A stretch of DNA of 62,848 bases from Variovorax sp. JS1663 (lineage in GTDB: Bacteria > Pseudomonadota > Gammaproteobacteria > Burkholderiales > Burkholderiaceae_C), in contig NZ_LYMK01000042.1 in the NCBI RefSeq assembly GCF_002157355.1, positions 1-62,848 of the forward strand, read 5' to 3'. Below, piece by piece: positions 48,463 through 58,177 of the stretch. The notes under the pieces are model-generated. The model was not told the DNA's origin. It made no database searches and was given only the letters and a program-made list of their open reading frames with translations. How positions within the stretch are numbered: the stretch's first letter is position 1; every line of letters begins with the position of its first letter. Position numbers and translations under genes: made by a program.

Positions 48463-50181
48463 TTACGCAGTTGTGCCGTCGCGGCCTTGCTCGCGGTTGG
48501 CGAACGCAGCTACTTCGGACTCGGGATCGGCATCGGCAGGGCCGCCTGCCAGGCTGTTGTCGCCGAAGCTCGGCGCGGGCTGCTGGTCGGGCACGTCGAT
48601 GTTCTCGGCCGTGCCGCTTCCTTGCGCCTTGATCGCGGCGGCGATCTTTCCGCCAGTGGTGTCGGCGATCCGCTCGGCTGCGGCTTCGCGCAGGCTCGCG
48701 GCTTTGGCCTTGGCAACATCGGCGGTTCCCTTCGCCAAGTTCGCGCCGGCGTCGGCGGCGATGCGGCCGGCCGTGCCGAGGGCCGATGCGGCCGATGCGA
48801 GCAAGCCGGGGCCGGTGCTGCCCGGTGCGGCCTGCTGCCCTTGCCCTGCCCCGCCGGCGGGCTTGGGTTCGTTCTTGGCGGCCTTGTCGGCACTGCTGCC
48901 GGTGCTGGCCGTCGAGCTGCTGCCCTGGCCGCCGGCGTCGGCTTTGCCGCCGCCCTTATCGCCGCCCTTCGAGCTGCCCGAGCTGCTGCCGGTCGAGGGG
49001 CTGCCGCCACCCGACGAAGAGCCACCGCCGGAGCTGCCGCTAAAGCCCGCAGCCTGAGCGAAGGGCGTGCTGCCGGTGCCGGCGTCGCCGCCGCCGCCCG
49101 CACCGCCGCCCGAGCTGCCGCCGCCCGAGAAGGCCGACATAACGTCCGTGCCTGCCGACACGTTCTCATTGGCCTTCGAGAAGGCGGCCATGACGGCAGA
49201 GGCACCACCGGCGGCCGAGGCTGCGCCGGCGGCCAGAGCGGCGCCGCCGGTCGCGGCCGCTGCTGCTGCCATGCCTGCGGCACCCAACGCAGCACCTGCA
49301 CCGAACTGGCCGATGCCGGCACCGCCCACGCTCGCGCCGGTGATGATCCCGGCGATGAGCGGCGGAATCTTGTTGACCAACGCCAAGAGGATGATGACGA
49401 CGATCAGCATCACGCCCATTTCCTTGAGGCTGATGCCGGCGCTCATGCGCGAGTAGTAGTCATCGAGGAAGGTCTTGCCGATGCCCACCAGGAGCACCAT
49501 TGCGAAGAGCTGCGCGGCCACGCCCAGGACGACCTTGTAGTAGTTGATCGCCATGTCGGAAGTCCAGCGCGAACCACCGAAGCCGAGGAAGAACACGCCG
49601 CCGTAGGCGAGCACCCAGCCCGACGCGAGCAGCAGAAGCATATTCACACCGACCAGGGCCAGGATGACCAGGATCGCCACGGCCATGAGGATGCCGGCCA
49701 TGCTGTCCACCGGCGACCACACCGAGGACTGATCCATCACCTTGTCGAAGATCGCAAAGCCCACGTCCACGATGCCCGAGGGCGACAGAGCATTGCCCAG
49801 GCCCGTCGCGTTGCCGGCGAGCTGCCGCAACGACGCATAGATGGACGAGGCGAAGTTAGGGCCGTTGGTTAGCGCCCACCAGAAGAAGCCGGTAAAGATC
49901 GTGAAGCGGACGAACTCCGCGAAGAACTCGCCAATGTCGGCCTTGCGCAAGGCCATCATGCCGAACGTCCAGACCATCGAGATCACAACCAGCGTCCAGA
50001 AGAGCCAGGTTGCGGCCGTGGTGATGACACCGGCCCAGCCGCTCGCGGCGGCCTGGTAGCGATCCAGCACGCTATCGAACACGCCGGCGTTGTCGATGGC
50101 CGCGTGGGCATCGACCGCGAAGAACGCCAGCCAGACGAACAGCGGCAGGGCGAGGGTTTTTAGATTGGCTGGCATTCTCAT
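48463..50181 (-). CDS. trbL: TrbL, VirB6-like channel protein
   Basis: A 572-residue inner-membrane component of the mating-pair apparatus. After a signal-like segment, five or six hydrophobic helices span about residues 25-300. The last 230 residues are Gly/Ser/Ala-rich low-complexity sequence (GGGSSGGGAGGGGDAGTGS and similar), a feature of IncP TrbL. The start at 50181 (MRMPANLKTLAL) is preferred over upstream in-frame starts that run into trbK. Confidence 0.92.
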   Translation of the reverse strand: MRMPANLKTLALPLFVWLAFFAVDAHAAIDNAGVFDSVLDRYQAAASGWAGVITTAATWLFWTLVVISMVWTFGMMALRKADIGEFFAEFVRFTIFTGFFWWALTNGPNFASSIYASLRQLAGNATGLGNALSPSGIVDVGFAIFDKVMDQSSVWSPVDSMAGILMAVAILVILALVGVNMLLLLASGWVLAYGGVFFLGFGGSRWTSDMAINYYKVVLGVAAQLFAMVLLVGIGKTFLDDYYSRMSAGISLKEMGVMLIVVIILLALVNKIPPLIAGIITGASVGGAGIGQFGAGAALGAAGMAAAAAATGGAALAAGAASAAGGASAVMAAFSKANENVSAGTDVMSAFSGGGSSGGGAGGGGDAGTGSTPFAQAAGFSGSSGGGSSSGGGSPSTGSSSGSSKGGDKGGGKADAGGQGSSSTASTGSSADKAAKNEPKPAGGAGQGQQAAPGSTGPGLLASAASALGTAGRIAADAGANLAKGTADVAKAKAASLREAAAERIADTTGGKIAAAIKAQGSGTAENIDVPDQQPAPSFGDNSLAGGPADADPESEVAAFANREQGRDGTTA

Positions 50182-50191
50182 CGTCAGCACC

Positions 50192-50419
50192 TCACCATTC
50201 GCGTTTCGGGCTGGGCTTGAAATCCCCACCACGACGCAAGCACAGCGACGAAAAAGCCTGCTGGACGCCCTTGTCCTCGATCTTGGCGATGTTCTCGGGC
50301 TTGCAGTTCTCGTCGTTCACTTCCGGCATGGGGGCCGTGGCCGGCTTGTTGTCGCAGCCGGCGACCAAGGCCGCCACGAGGGCGGCCGAGGCCAAGGACA
50401 GAGCCTTGATTGCTTTCAT
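50192..50419 (-). CDS. trbK: TrbK, entry-exclusion lipoprotein
   Basis: A 75-residue lipoprotein that blocks redundant entry of a related plasmid. The signal peptide and lipobox LVAGC place the lipidated Cys at residue 22. The mature part has two further cysteines (ENCKPE; SSLCLRRGG). Size and position between trbJ and trbL are typical. Confidence 0.93.
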   Translation of the reverse strand: MKAIKALSLASAALVAALVAGCDNKPATAPMPEVNDENCKPENIAKIEDKGVQQAFSSLCLRRGGDFKPSPKREW

Positions 50420-50428
50420 GAATCCCCC

Positions 50429-51193
50429 TTACCAGGTGCGCGCCGGGCTGGCCCGGTAGCTGCCCTGGCGCAGTTGTGCGGCCGCTGCCGCCTGCTGGGC
50501 TTCCTTGTCGGCGTCGGCCTGCATCTTGGTTGCCATCGCGTTCTGCTGCGCGATCAGCAGGCCACGAATCTGCAAGAGCTGGTTGGCCTGCTGGCTGGCG
50601 AGCTGGTTGGCGTAGCCGATGGCCTGCATTTGGCCCTGCGCGCCCTGCGCTGCCGATTGAAGACGCTGCAACGTCGCTGCATCGGCCGTGAGATTCGTTT
50701 GCTGCCTATCGAGGCCCTTGAACAAGGCATCGTTGGCCTTCTTCTGCGACTCGCTCGCGAGCTGGGCCACATTCCGAAGTGCTGCGCGTTCCGCGTCGGA
50801 GCACCCTGCCGCCGTAAAGCACGGCGAGTTCTTGTAGTAGTTCAAGTCCTGGAACTTGCCGATGTAGCTGTCCAGGCTGCCGAGTTGGGTCTTGTAGTAA
50901 TCCAGCGTGTTGACCGCGTTCATCAACCCGTTGATGGTCGATTGCGCCTGATCCCAGATATACGCGGCCGGGGCCATCGTGTTCTGGAGTTGGTTTTGAT
51001 ACTGCTGGAGCTGGGTGCTGTACTGCTCAATTTGCTTGAGCGTCTGGGCCACCGATTCGATGGCCGTCATGATGTTCTGCGACAGGTTGGTGCCGTCGAT
51101 GACGGGGATGCCAGCCTGCACAGGTGTGACCGCCAGCGTGCTCGAAACAGCAATGACGAGGGCCAATTTAGCGGCTAAAAACTTCGGCTTCAT
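50429..51193 (-). CDS. trbJ: TrbJ, VirB5-like protein
   Basis: A 254-residue exported protein homologous to VirB5, probably a minor pilus-tip component. The signal peptide is residues 1-28 (KLALVIAVSSTLAVTPVQA) and the mature body is Gln-rich and helical (QTLKQIEQYSTQLQQYQNQL). A perfect KorB operator lies within its signal-peptide codons (51167-51179). Confidence 0.93.
   Translation of the reverse strand: MKPKFLAAKLALVIAVSSTLAVTPVQAGIPVIDGTNLSQNIMTAIESVAQTLKQIEQYSTQLQQYQNQLQNTMAPAAYIWDQAQSTINGLMNAVNTLDYYKTQLGSLDSYIGKFQDLNYYKNSPCFTAAGCSDAERAALRNVAQLASESQKKANDALFKGLDRQQTNLTADAATLQRLQSAAQGAQGQMQAIGYANQLASQQANQLLQIRGLLIAQQNAMATKMQADADKEAQQAAAAAQLRQGSYRASPARTW
51167..51179. promoter_or_regulatory. 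KorB operator at the start of trbJ
   Basis: Perfect TTTAGCGGCTAAA inside the first codons of trbJ. Confidence 0.9.
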
Positions 51194-51213
51194 GGTGCTT
51201 TTCTCCTATGGCG

Positions 51214-52635
51214 TTAGTAATCGAAGGAACGGTACGGCTTGGAAAACGTCATGTCCTTCGTGACCACGACGTTGAAGCGATACCCCGGCCGAATTTCCAG
51301 CGTCGGCGAAATGCTCAGGTTCTTGGCGATGAGTTGCGCCGTAACCTGGCCGAGCTGCTGGCCGAGGGCTTCGCTTAGGGCACTGCTGGCGCTCGGTGCG
51401 CCATAGGTGTTTGTGGCCTGGTTCTGGCGTTGGCTGTAGGTGATGCCTGCTGTCACGCCGGACATGAGGAAGGCCGAGCCGAACAGGCGCACATAGTGGT
51501 TGTTCACCTGGTCGTGGAAGCCCGCGTATCCCGCGCTGTCCGCGCCTGGCATCGCGCCAATGTCCATCGCCTTGCCATCGGGGAACACGATGCGTTGCCA
51601 CGCAACCAGCACGCGCGCTTGGCCGTAGGCCACGTCGCTCGAATACGAGCCGACGAGGCGCGATCCCTGCGGGATCAACAGGTGCTTGCCGGTCGGTGTG
51701 TCGTACACGTCCTGCGCGACCTGGGCCATGATTTGGCCCGGCAGATCGGAGTTGATGCCCGAAATGAGCGTGGCCGGCACGACGAAGCCCGCGCGCAGCT
51801 CGAACGGTGTGCGCGGCGCTTCCGGCTGCGAATCCAGCTTCCAGCGGTCGCCCTGCCCACCTTGGCCGAACTGCGCCATGCTGTTGCGCCCGCCGCCGCT
51901 GGTCGAGGTTTGCAGGAGCTGCGGCGCACCGCCCGCGCCCATGCCGCCGGCGGCCGGAGCCGCGCCGCCACCACCGACGCCCATGCCGCGAATCTGCGCC
52001 AGGCGTGCTTGATAGGCGGCGGTCGGATCGTTGCTGCGCTGCGCGTCGATTTGCTGCTGCACCGCTGCGATGCGGGTCAGCATTTCATCGCGCGTCTGCG
52101 GCGTGCCGGTGTAGGTGCTCGGGCCACCCGGCGCGGAGCCGTTGCTACGCGGGGCATCCACGCGCACGGTGGTCTTGGCCTTCACGGCTTCGCCGAACAT
52201 CTGCATCTTCGCCATGCGGATGCGCTGGGCCTCGTCGTCGTTCACCGGCTGGCCCGGGTTGCCGGGGTTGGCCGGCGGGGCCGGCGGCGCGTCCGGGTTG
52301 GACGGCCGCGCGATCTCCAGCGGAGCCGACGCCGGGCCGGTCGGCATGTCGGGCACCTTGAGCGGGCTTGCCGGCTCGATCAAGCCGCCGGTCTTGTCGC
52401 CTGCGATCTCCTTGGCGAACATCGACGTGTTGCCGGCCTTCTCCTTGGGGCCGTCCGCCGGCGCGTTCTGCTTGGCCGCGCGATCCGCCGCGACCAGGGC
52501 CATGACCAGCACGAACGACAGCAGGACGCCGCCGAGGATGTACATGGGCATGTTGTTGACGCGACGGACGCCCGCCTTCTTGGACACTTCGCCAGGCGAA
52601 GCGTCAGGTGCCATCTGATCGGCGTTTTCTGTCAT
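51214..52635 (-). CDS. trbI: TrbI, VirB10-like channel protein
   Basis: A 473-residue energy-sensing scaffold of the type IV channel. A short cytoplasmic tail precedes one membrane helix (about residues 28-50, MYILGGVLLSFVLVMALVA). A Pro/Gly-rich periplasmic stretch follows (about 100-260), and the conserved C-terminal beta-barrel domain has FVVPATLISGINSDLPGQI and LLIPQGSRLVGSYSSDVAYG. Intact and of usual length. Confidence 0.95.
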   Translation of the reverse strand: MTENADQMAPDASPGEVSKKAGVRRVNNMPMYILGGVLLSFVLVMALVAADRAAKQNAPADGPKEKAGNTSMFAKEIAGDKTGGLIEPASPLKVPDMPTGPASAPLEIARPSNPDAPPAPPANPGNPGQPVNDDEAQRIRMAKMQMFGEAVKAKTTVRVDAPRSNGSAPGGPSTYTGTPQTRDEMLTRIAAVQQQIDAQRSNDPTAAYQARLAQIRGMGVGGGGAAPAAGGMGAGGAPQLLQTSTSGGGRNSMAQFGQGGQGDRWKLDSQPEAPRTPFELRAGFVVPATLISGINSDLPGQIMAQVAQDVYDTPTGKHLLIPQGSRLVGSYSSDVAYGQARVLVAWQRIVFPDGKAMDIGAMPGADSAGYAGFHDQVNNHYVRLFGSAFLMSGVTAGITYSQRQNQATNTYGAPSASSALSEALGQQLGQVTAQLIAKNLSISPTLEIRPGYRFNVVVTKDMTFSKPYRSFDY

Positions 52636-52639
52636 GGCG

Positions 52640-53128
52640 TCACTCCTTGCGCACCCAGTACCCGGCCGGCGCGAACGTGCCGTTTTGCGCCAGGTAAGGG
52701 CGGGTGATGGATTGATTGCCGACCATCAAGGTCAGGCGGTACAGGTTCGAGTCGCCAGCCTGGTCGAGCACGTAGCGCAACGGCAGGCCGCCCGACGCGG
52801 CCGTGGTGGCCGGTGCGCTCGCCTGCGATGCCGCCGAGGCCGGGGCCTGCGTGGAAGCGCCGGCCGGGGCGTACTCCAGGAGGGCATAGCCCTTGTCGCG
52901 CAGCGACTTGACGAGCGCCTGGCCGAACGGATCGGGCGTCGGCTGTTGCAGCTCCAGGCGCGTGCGCGCCGGCGCGTACAGCGTGGCGAGCTGCTGCACC
53001 GCGTCGGTGGCGAGCTTCTGCTGATCGAGCGCGGCCGACTGGACGAAGTTGCCGTACTGGCTGGTGGTTGCGCAGCCGCCGAGGCCCAGGGCGAGGGCGA
53101 GCAGCGCGAGAGAGACGATCTTGCGCAT
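52640..53128 (-). CDS. trbH: TrbH, VirB7-like lipoprotein
   Basis: A 162-residue lipoprotein with lipobox LGLGGC (Cys at about residue 19), presumably stabilising TrbG at the outer membrane like VirB7, though longer. The middle is Ala/Ser-rich (about 80-110). The start at 53128 (MRKIVSLALL) gives a compact signal peptide. It overlaps the trbG region at its start. Confidence 0.88.
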   Translation of the reverse strand: MRKIVSLALLALALGLGGCATTSQYGNFVQSAALDQQKLATDAVQQLATLYAPARTRLELQQPTPDPFGQALVKSLRDKGYALLEYAPAGASTQAPASAASQASAPATTAASGGLPLRYVLDQAGDSNLYRLTLMVGNQSITRPYLAQNGTFAPAGYWVRKE

Positions 53129-53130
53129 GG

Positions 53131-54030
53131 TCACTTCCTCCGGCTGATGGTCACGCGGTCTTGGCTACTGCCAACACCGGCAATCAGGATCGCGCGGTCA
53201 AACACCGTGTCCACGATGTAGCGATTGCCCTGCACGCGGTAATTGACCAGCACCGTTTCGTCGTCGGTGAACAAGCCGCCCTCTTTGCGCACGACCAGGA
53301 GCGTCGGCGCTTCGGTCTGCTGCATCGTGCCGGGCATTTCGATGATGGTCTTGCGGCCATCGTTGTAGACGCGCACAGGCTTCCAGCTCGCCGACCCGGA
53401 CAGCTCATAGTCGAACGAGAGATCGCCCAGGTACTCGCCCGTCGCCGGCAGGGTGTTGTCGGTGCGTTCCTGCTTCTCGCGGCGCTGGATCGCGTCCCAC
53501 TTGGCTTGCGCTTCCTCGGGGTACGTGAACGAGACTTGCGGCATGTACTCGGTGCGATGCGAGCGCAGGCGGAAGTGGTAGCTGCGGCGGTTCGTGGTCA
53601 CAACCAGGCTGGTTTCGAGGCCCACGTCCATCGGCTTGATGATGAGGTGCTGAACCTCGGTCGCGCCGCTGCCGGTGATGGCCGGTTCCACCGTCCACCT
53701 GGCCGTGTCGCCCAGGTTGATCGAGTTCACTTGTTCGCCGGGCTGCAAGGCCACGTCGCACACCTGGAGCACCGCGCAAACGATGCTCGGCTGCTGCGCG
53801 CCGTACACGAACTTGATGGCACCGCCCGAGCCGGCCACCGGCTTGATGCCGGTCGCCGACCCCGCTTCCCACCGTTTGGCGATGGCGAGCGCCGCGCGCT
53901 CTTGAGCGGTCAGCGTCGGGTTGGTCTTGTTGAAATACTTGTCGGCAATGTCGTCGCCAGGGGCGGCCAGAGCCAGGGAGGGCACCGCCACAGCAGCGCC
54001 CACGATCAAAGCGGAGAGGGTTTTCTTCAT
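53131..54030 (-). CDS. trbG: TrbG, VirB9-like protein
   Basis: A 299-residue periplasmic/outer-membrane channel component. The signal peptide is residues 1-23 (MKKTLSALIVGAAVAVPSLA). The VirB9/CagX signatures are an N-terminal domain with IVCAVLQVCDVALQPGEQV and a C-terminal domain with PVRVYNDGRKTIIEMPGTM and VDTVFDRAILI. The start at 54030 is preferred over an upstream in-frame start that overlaps trbF. Confidence 0.93.
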   Translation of the reverse strand: MKKTLSALIVGAAVAVPSLALAAPGDDIADKYFNKTNPTLTAQERAALAIAKRWEAGSATGIKPVAGSGGAIKFVYGAQQPSIVCAVLQVCDVALQPGEQVNSINLGDTARWTVEPAITGSGATEVQHLIIKPMDVGLETSLVVTTNRRSYHFRLRSHRTEYMPQVSFTYPEEAQAKWDAIQRREKQERTDNTLPATGEYLGDLSFDYELSGSASWKPVRVYNDGRKTIIEMPGTMQQTEAPTLLVVRKEGGLFTDDETVLVNYRVQGNRYIVDTVFDRAILIAGVGSSQDRVTISRRK

Positions 54031-54047
54031 GGTGGATGACCTCGAAT

Positions 54048-54830
54048 TCATTGGATGCGGGACCAGGAGTAATCACGCACGTAGATGCTCAACGGGTTGT
54101 TCCGCAGTTGCTCATCGGTGGTGTTGGGCGTGACCTCGGCGATGTAGGTAGTCACGAGCGCGCGCCAGGTGACGGGCTGACCTTTCAGCGTGCCTTGGCG
54201 GTCGCGCGTGGTTTCCACCCACTCGACTTGCCAGGTGTCGGGCGTTTGCGGGATGACGGTCTTGATCTCGACGCTGACCATTTCCTTCTCGGCGCGCTTG
54301 AACGGGCTGGAATCGGGCGTGCCGTTCAACCACTCGTTCATCTTTGGCGTCGCCGGATCGTTGGGGGCGAGCATCGAGTACGCCTTGAACACGCACTTGC
54401 GCTGCAAGGCCACGTCAGGCGACACCATGCGCGCGCAGCTCATCCAGTCCGCAACGGCGGCGTGGATGACACGCGGATCGGCCTTCCCTGCGGCCTGCAC
54501 CGGGCCGGCGGCCACCGTCTGGCCCAGCTTGTCCACCTCGACCACGTAGGGGATGAACTTCGACTGGCTGCCGATGTGGATCACGCCACCCACGCCGGCC
54601 AGCGCGATCAACAGCGACAGGATGCCTATCACCTGCCAGGTTTGGCGCTGCGAGACGACGCTGCCCACGTGATCGTTCCAGGTGCGGCGCGCGGCCAGGT
54701 AGGGGTTCTCGGCCTCGCCCGCACGGCGGCCGCCGGCGAGCGGTTCCTTCGAGCGGCGCGGATCGCGCGGCTCGGCGGAGTTGGCGGGCTTCTTGAAGAT
54801 CAAGCCCTTGAGGGTGTCGGCGATGCTCAT
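54048..54830 (-). CDS. trbF: TrbF, VirB8-like protein
   Basis: A 260-residue bitopic inner-membrane protein. The N-terminal cytoplasmic part is about 85 residues with a basic stretch (EPRDPRRSKEPLAGGRRAGE). One transmembrane helix follows (VIGILSLLIALAGVGGVIHIG), then a periplasmic VirB8-like domain. The start at 54830 overlaps the trbE stop by 4 bp. Confidence 0.92.
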   Translation of the reverse strand: MSIADTLKGLIFKKPANSAEPRDPRRSKEPLAGGRRAGEAENPYLAARRTWNDHVGSVVSQRQTWQVIGILSLLIALAGVGGVIHIGSQSKFIPYVVEVDKLGQTVAAGPVQAAGKADPRVIHAAVADWMSCARMVSPDVALQRKCVFKAYSMLAPNDPATPKMNEWLNGTPDSSPFKRAEKEMVSVEIKTVIPQTPDTWQVEWVETTRDRQGTLKGQPVTWRALVTTYIAEVTPNTTDEQLRNNPLSIYVRDYSWSRIQ

Positions 54831-57385
54831 GCGGCCTCCAGGTAGTCGTTGAGATTCAGCCCACGGCCGGCCAGCCACTCATGCACCCATTCGTGGCCGA
54901 ACTTGGCTTCGAGGCTCTTGATGGTGGCGACCGATTCCTTGTCGGACGCACCGACGAAGGCCAGGGCCATCGGCCCCAGGGCAAGGTCATAGAGACGGCG
55001 GCCGTTCTCCGAGACGTAGTAGTACTGACGCTTCGGAATGGCAGTCGCCAGGATTTCGATCTGACGCGCGTTGAGGCCCATACGGCGATAGAGCGCCGAT
55101 GTGTCCTCATCCCTGGCGTAGACGTTAGGCAGGAAAATCTTGGTCGCGGTCGATTCCACGATCACGTCCAAGATGCCCGAGTTGGCCGCGTCGGAGAGGC
55201 TTTGCGTCGCCATCAGCACAAGGCAGTTGGCCTTGCGCAGCACCTTGAGCCATTCCCTGATCTTGGCGCGGAACGCGGGGTGGCCCAGCATCAACCAGGC
55301 TTCGTCCAGGATGATGACGGAGGGCTGGCCTTTCAGTGCGCGCTCGATGCGGCGGAACAGGTAGAGCAGCACCGGCAGCGCGAACTTCTCGCCCAGGTTC
55401 ATCAGCTCTTCGATCTCGAACACCGTGAAGTCGGACAGCGACAGGCCGTCCTCTTCGGCGTCGAGCAGGTGGCCCATCGAGCCGTCCACCGTGTACTGCT
55501 TGATGGCCTCGCGGATCGCCTCGTCCTGAATCGTCACCGAGAACTCGGAGAGCGTGCGCGCGCCGCTGGCGTGCATGCTCATGATCGCGTTGCCGATCTC
55601 GTTGCGCTGCGCCGGCGTGGTGTTGACGCCGTTCAACGCCAGGATGGTGTCGATCCACTCCATCGCCCAGGCCCTATCCCCCTTCGTTTCGAGGAACTGG
55701 AGCGGGCAGAACGCCAGGCGGTCATCGTCGGCGGCCACCGTGAAATGCAGGCCGCTCTTGCCCTTCGTGGCCGCGCGGATGCCGGCCGCGAGTGGGTACA
55801 TCGACATGCCCTTGTCGAAGGCGTAGATCGACATGCCGGCGTAGCGACGGAGCTGCGCGGCGATGATGCCCAGGTGCGTCGATTTGCCTGCGCCGGTCGG
55901 GCCGAACATGAAGGTGTGGCCCAGGTCGCGCACGTGCAGGTTCAGGCGGAACGGCGTAGCGCCCACCGTCACGCAGTGCATGAGCGCCGGCGACAGCGGC
56001 GGGTACATCGGGCACGGAGCCGTGGCGCTGCCCGTCCAGATCGAGCTTGTCGGCAGCAGGTCGGCCAGGTTCATCGTGTTGATGAGCGGCCGGCGCACGT
56101 TCTCGACGCCGTGGCCGGGCAAGCTGCCCAGGTACGCATCGAGCGTGTTGATCGTCTCGATACGGGCCGCGAAGGCCAGGCGGTTGACGGCCTTCTCGAC
56201 CAGGAGCGCGGAGGCCGCCAGGCGCTCCCGATCCTCGTCCATCAGCACGACTACGCTGGTGTAGTAGCCGGCCGCCACCAAGCCGCTGTTGACCTCGGCG
56301 ATGGCCGCCTCGGCGTCGCCGACCATCGCGGCCGCGTCCTGGTTGATCGAGCCGGTATTCGTGTTGAACACCTGATCGAAGAAGCCGCGAATCTTCTGCT
56401 TCCACTTCTTGCGGAACTTGTCCAGGTGCTTCAAGGACTCGTGCTGATCCATGAAGATGAAGCGGCTCGACCAGCGGTATTCGCTGGGCAGCTCGGCCAG
56501 GGCCGAGAGCACCCCAGGCGTTGACTCCAAGGGGAAGCCTTCGATGGCGACCACCTGGATGAACTTGCGCCCGATCTTGGGCACGACGCCGCCCCACAGC
56601 TCTTGCCCGCCGATTACCGCATCGAGGTACATCGGATTGCTGGGCAGCATGACCGGGTGATGGAGGCCCGTCACGCAGAACTGCAACCAGCTCAGGAAGT
56701 CATCGTGCGTGACTTCCCTGCCCTCTTCCGACACGACTTTTTGGCCGCGCAGGCGCGTCATCTTGACCGCCGAGGACAGGCGCGATTCCAGGCTGGTGAT
56801 CTCGCGCTTGAACTGCGCAATCAGGCCCGTAGTGCGCGCCGTATGGTCGGGAGCCACCGCATCGTCATCGAACATGAGTTCGACAAACTTGCGCTGGGCC
56901 AGCACTGGCGGGAACCACGTGACGGTCAGGACAAAGTAGCCCTCGAACATCGCGCCCAGGCCCTCGAACAAGCGCCGGCGTTCCTCGTCAATGGCGAAGG
57001 AAACGGAGTCGGGGAACGATGACACGCCCCGCTCCGAGTAGTTCGGCGCAGGCCGACGCACAGCATCGACATGCACCATCCAGCCGTTCCCCAGGCCCGC
57101 CAGGGCCTGGTTGATGCGGAACGACACCATTTCCCGCTGTTCCTCGGTGCTGCTGGCGTTGTCATCACCCTTGTACAGCCAGGCGGCCATAAAGGAGCCG
57201 TTCTTGCCCACGATCACGCCGTCATCGACCACGGCGGCGTAATTGAGCAGATCGGCCAGGCCGGCATCCTTGGCGCGATGCTTCTTGAGCTTCAGCTCGG
57301 CATCGACAGCCCGGATGCGGGCAAAGAGGATGAGCAACAGAACCGCACCGAGCACAGCAATGGCAATTGCGATTGCTTCGATCAT
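54827..57385 (-). CDS. trbE: TrbE, VirB4-like ATPase
   Basis: An 852-residue secretion ATPase energising pilus assembly and DNA transfer. A hydrophobic N-terminus (AIAIAIAVLGAVLLLILFA) precedes the VirB4 domain. Walker A is MFGPTGAGKSTHLG at about residue 494 and Walker B is SVIILDEAWLMLGH at about 690. It overlaps trbD and trbF by 4 bp each. Full length. Confidence 0.96.
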   Translation of the reverse strand: MIEAIAIAIAVLGAVLLLILFARIRAVDAELKLKKHRAKDAGLADLLNYAAVVDDGVIVGKNGSFMAAWLYKGDDNASSTEEQREMVSFRINQALAGLGNGWMVHVDAVRRPAPNYSERGVSSFPDSVSFAIDEERRRLFEGLGAMFEGYFVLTVTWFPPVLAQRKFVELMFDDDAVAPDHTARTTGLIAQFKREITSLESRLSSAVKMTRLRGQKVVSEEGREVTHDDFLSWLQFCVTGLHHPVMLPSNPMYLDAVIGGQELWGGVVPKIGRKFIQVVAIEGFPLESTPGVLSALAELPSEYRWSSRFIFMDQHESLKHLDKFRKKWKQKIRGFFDQVFNTNTGSINQDAAAMVGDAEAAIAEVNSGLVAAGYYTSVVVLMDEDRERLAASALLVEKAVNRLAFAARIETINTLDAYLGSLPGHGVENVRRPLINTMNLADLLPTSSIWTGSATAPCPMYPPLSPALMHCVTVGATPFRLNLHVRDLGHTFMFGPTGAGKSTHLGIIAAQLRRYAGMSIYAFDKGMSMYPLAAGIRAATKGKSGLHFTVAADDDRLAFCPLQFLETKGDRAWAMEWIDTILALNGVNTTPAQRNEIGNAIMSMHASGARTLSEFSVTIQDEAIREAIKQYTVDGSMGHLLDAEEDGLSLSDFTVFEIEELMNLGEKFALPVLLYLFRRIERALKGQPSVIILDEAWLMLGHPAFRAKIREWLKVLRKANCLVLMATQSLSDAANSGILDVIVESTATKIFLPNVYARDEDTSALYRRMGLNARQIEILATAIPKRQYYYVSENGRRLYDLALGPMALAFVGASDKESVATIKSLEAKFGHEWVHEWLAGRGLNLNDYLEAA

Positions 57386-57693
57386 TTGTATTGCTTCCCT
57401 TGACTCGGCGTGTTGTCACGGAAGGGCGTGCTGCGAGCCGGGTAGTACGGCTTGTACCGGCGGTGCCGCAGGTACACGTGTCGCAGCTTCGGATCGGCCT
57501 TCGCCATGAGGCGCAGCGCGAAGAGCGCGCCGAACCACAAGGCGATGCCGAACACCGTTGCCCTCACTTCTTGGGCGCTGAAAATCAGCGCGCCGGCCAG
57601 CAGGCCCGAGAACATCACCAGCTCACGATCCCCGCCCATGAACAGGTTTTCTCGGTTGCCGGCCCTACGGATGGGGATCGCGCGCAGAGCCAT
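57382..57693 (-). CDS. trbD: TrbD, VirB3-like protein
   Basis: A 103-residue membrane protein with a VirB3-type N-terminus (ALRAIPIRRAGNRENLFMGG) and two adjacent hydrophobic segments (about residues 30-70). It couples to TrbE in pilus biogenesis. It lies 3 bp after trbC and overlaps trbE by 4 bp. Confidence 0.93.
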   Translation of the reverse strand: MALRAIPIRRAGNRENLFMGGDRELVMFSGLLAGALIFSAQEVRATVFGIALWFGALFALRLMAKADPKLRHVYLRHRRYKPYYPARSTPFRDNTPSQGKQYK

Positions 57694-57696
57694 GAC

Positions 57697-58161
57697 TTAC
57701 CCCGCGATGTGGCCGCGCTCGGCCCAGCGCATGACGGCTTCGCCGGGGAAGCCGGCCACGTCCAGCGCGGCGACCTTGACCTGGTGCAGCGCGCCATCGG
57801 TCAGGGCGGCGATTTCCGCGCCACGGCCGAAGAACGTGCTCATCATGTTCTGCGCGCCGACCAGCAGGGCCATGACCAGGACGATGAAGATCAACGTGCG
57901 GAAGAAGCCGTTGAGTTCGCCGCCGAAGATCAGGATGCCGCCGGCGACCACGATGCCGATGATCGACAGCGCGAAGGCCACCGGGCCGGTGACGGAGTTG
58001 CGGAGGTTGGTCAGCCAGCTCTCATACGGCAGAGAGCCGCCGGTGCCCTCGGAGGCGAATGCGTGCTGGGGGGCCAGCAGGAAGAACGCCAGGAGGGCGA
58101 AGAGGCCCATGTAGAACAGGGCGTTGCGGTTGAGGCGGAATGCCGGGAAGGTTGCTTGCAT
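57697..58161 (-). CDS. trbC: TrbC, prepilin (VirB2-like)
   Basis: A 154-residue precursor of the conjugative pilus subunit. It has a long leader (residues 1-36, ending LAPQHAFA), then the mature region (SEGTGGSLPYESWLTNLRNS) with two hydrophobic helices. The C-terminal tail is removed before TraF joins the ends into a circular peptide in RP4. The mature start Ser37 is preserved. Confidence 0.93.
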   Translation of the reverse strand: MQATFPAFRLNRNALFYMGLFALLAFFLLAPQHAFASEGTGGSLPYESWLTNLRNSVTGPVAFALSIIGIVVAGGILIFGGELNGFFRTLIFIVLVMALLVGAQNMMSTFFGRGAEIAALTDGALHQVKVAALDVAGFPGEAVMRWAERGHIAG

Positions 58162-58177
58162 TGGTCGTAACTCCTAG

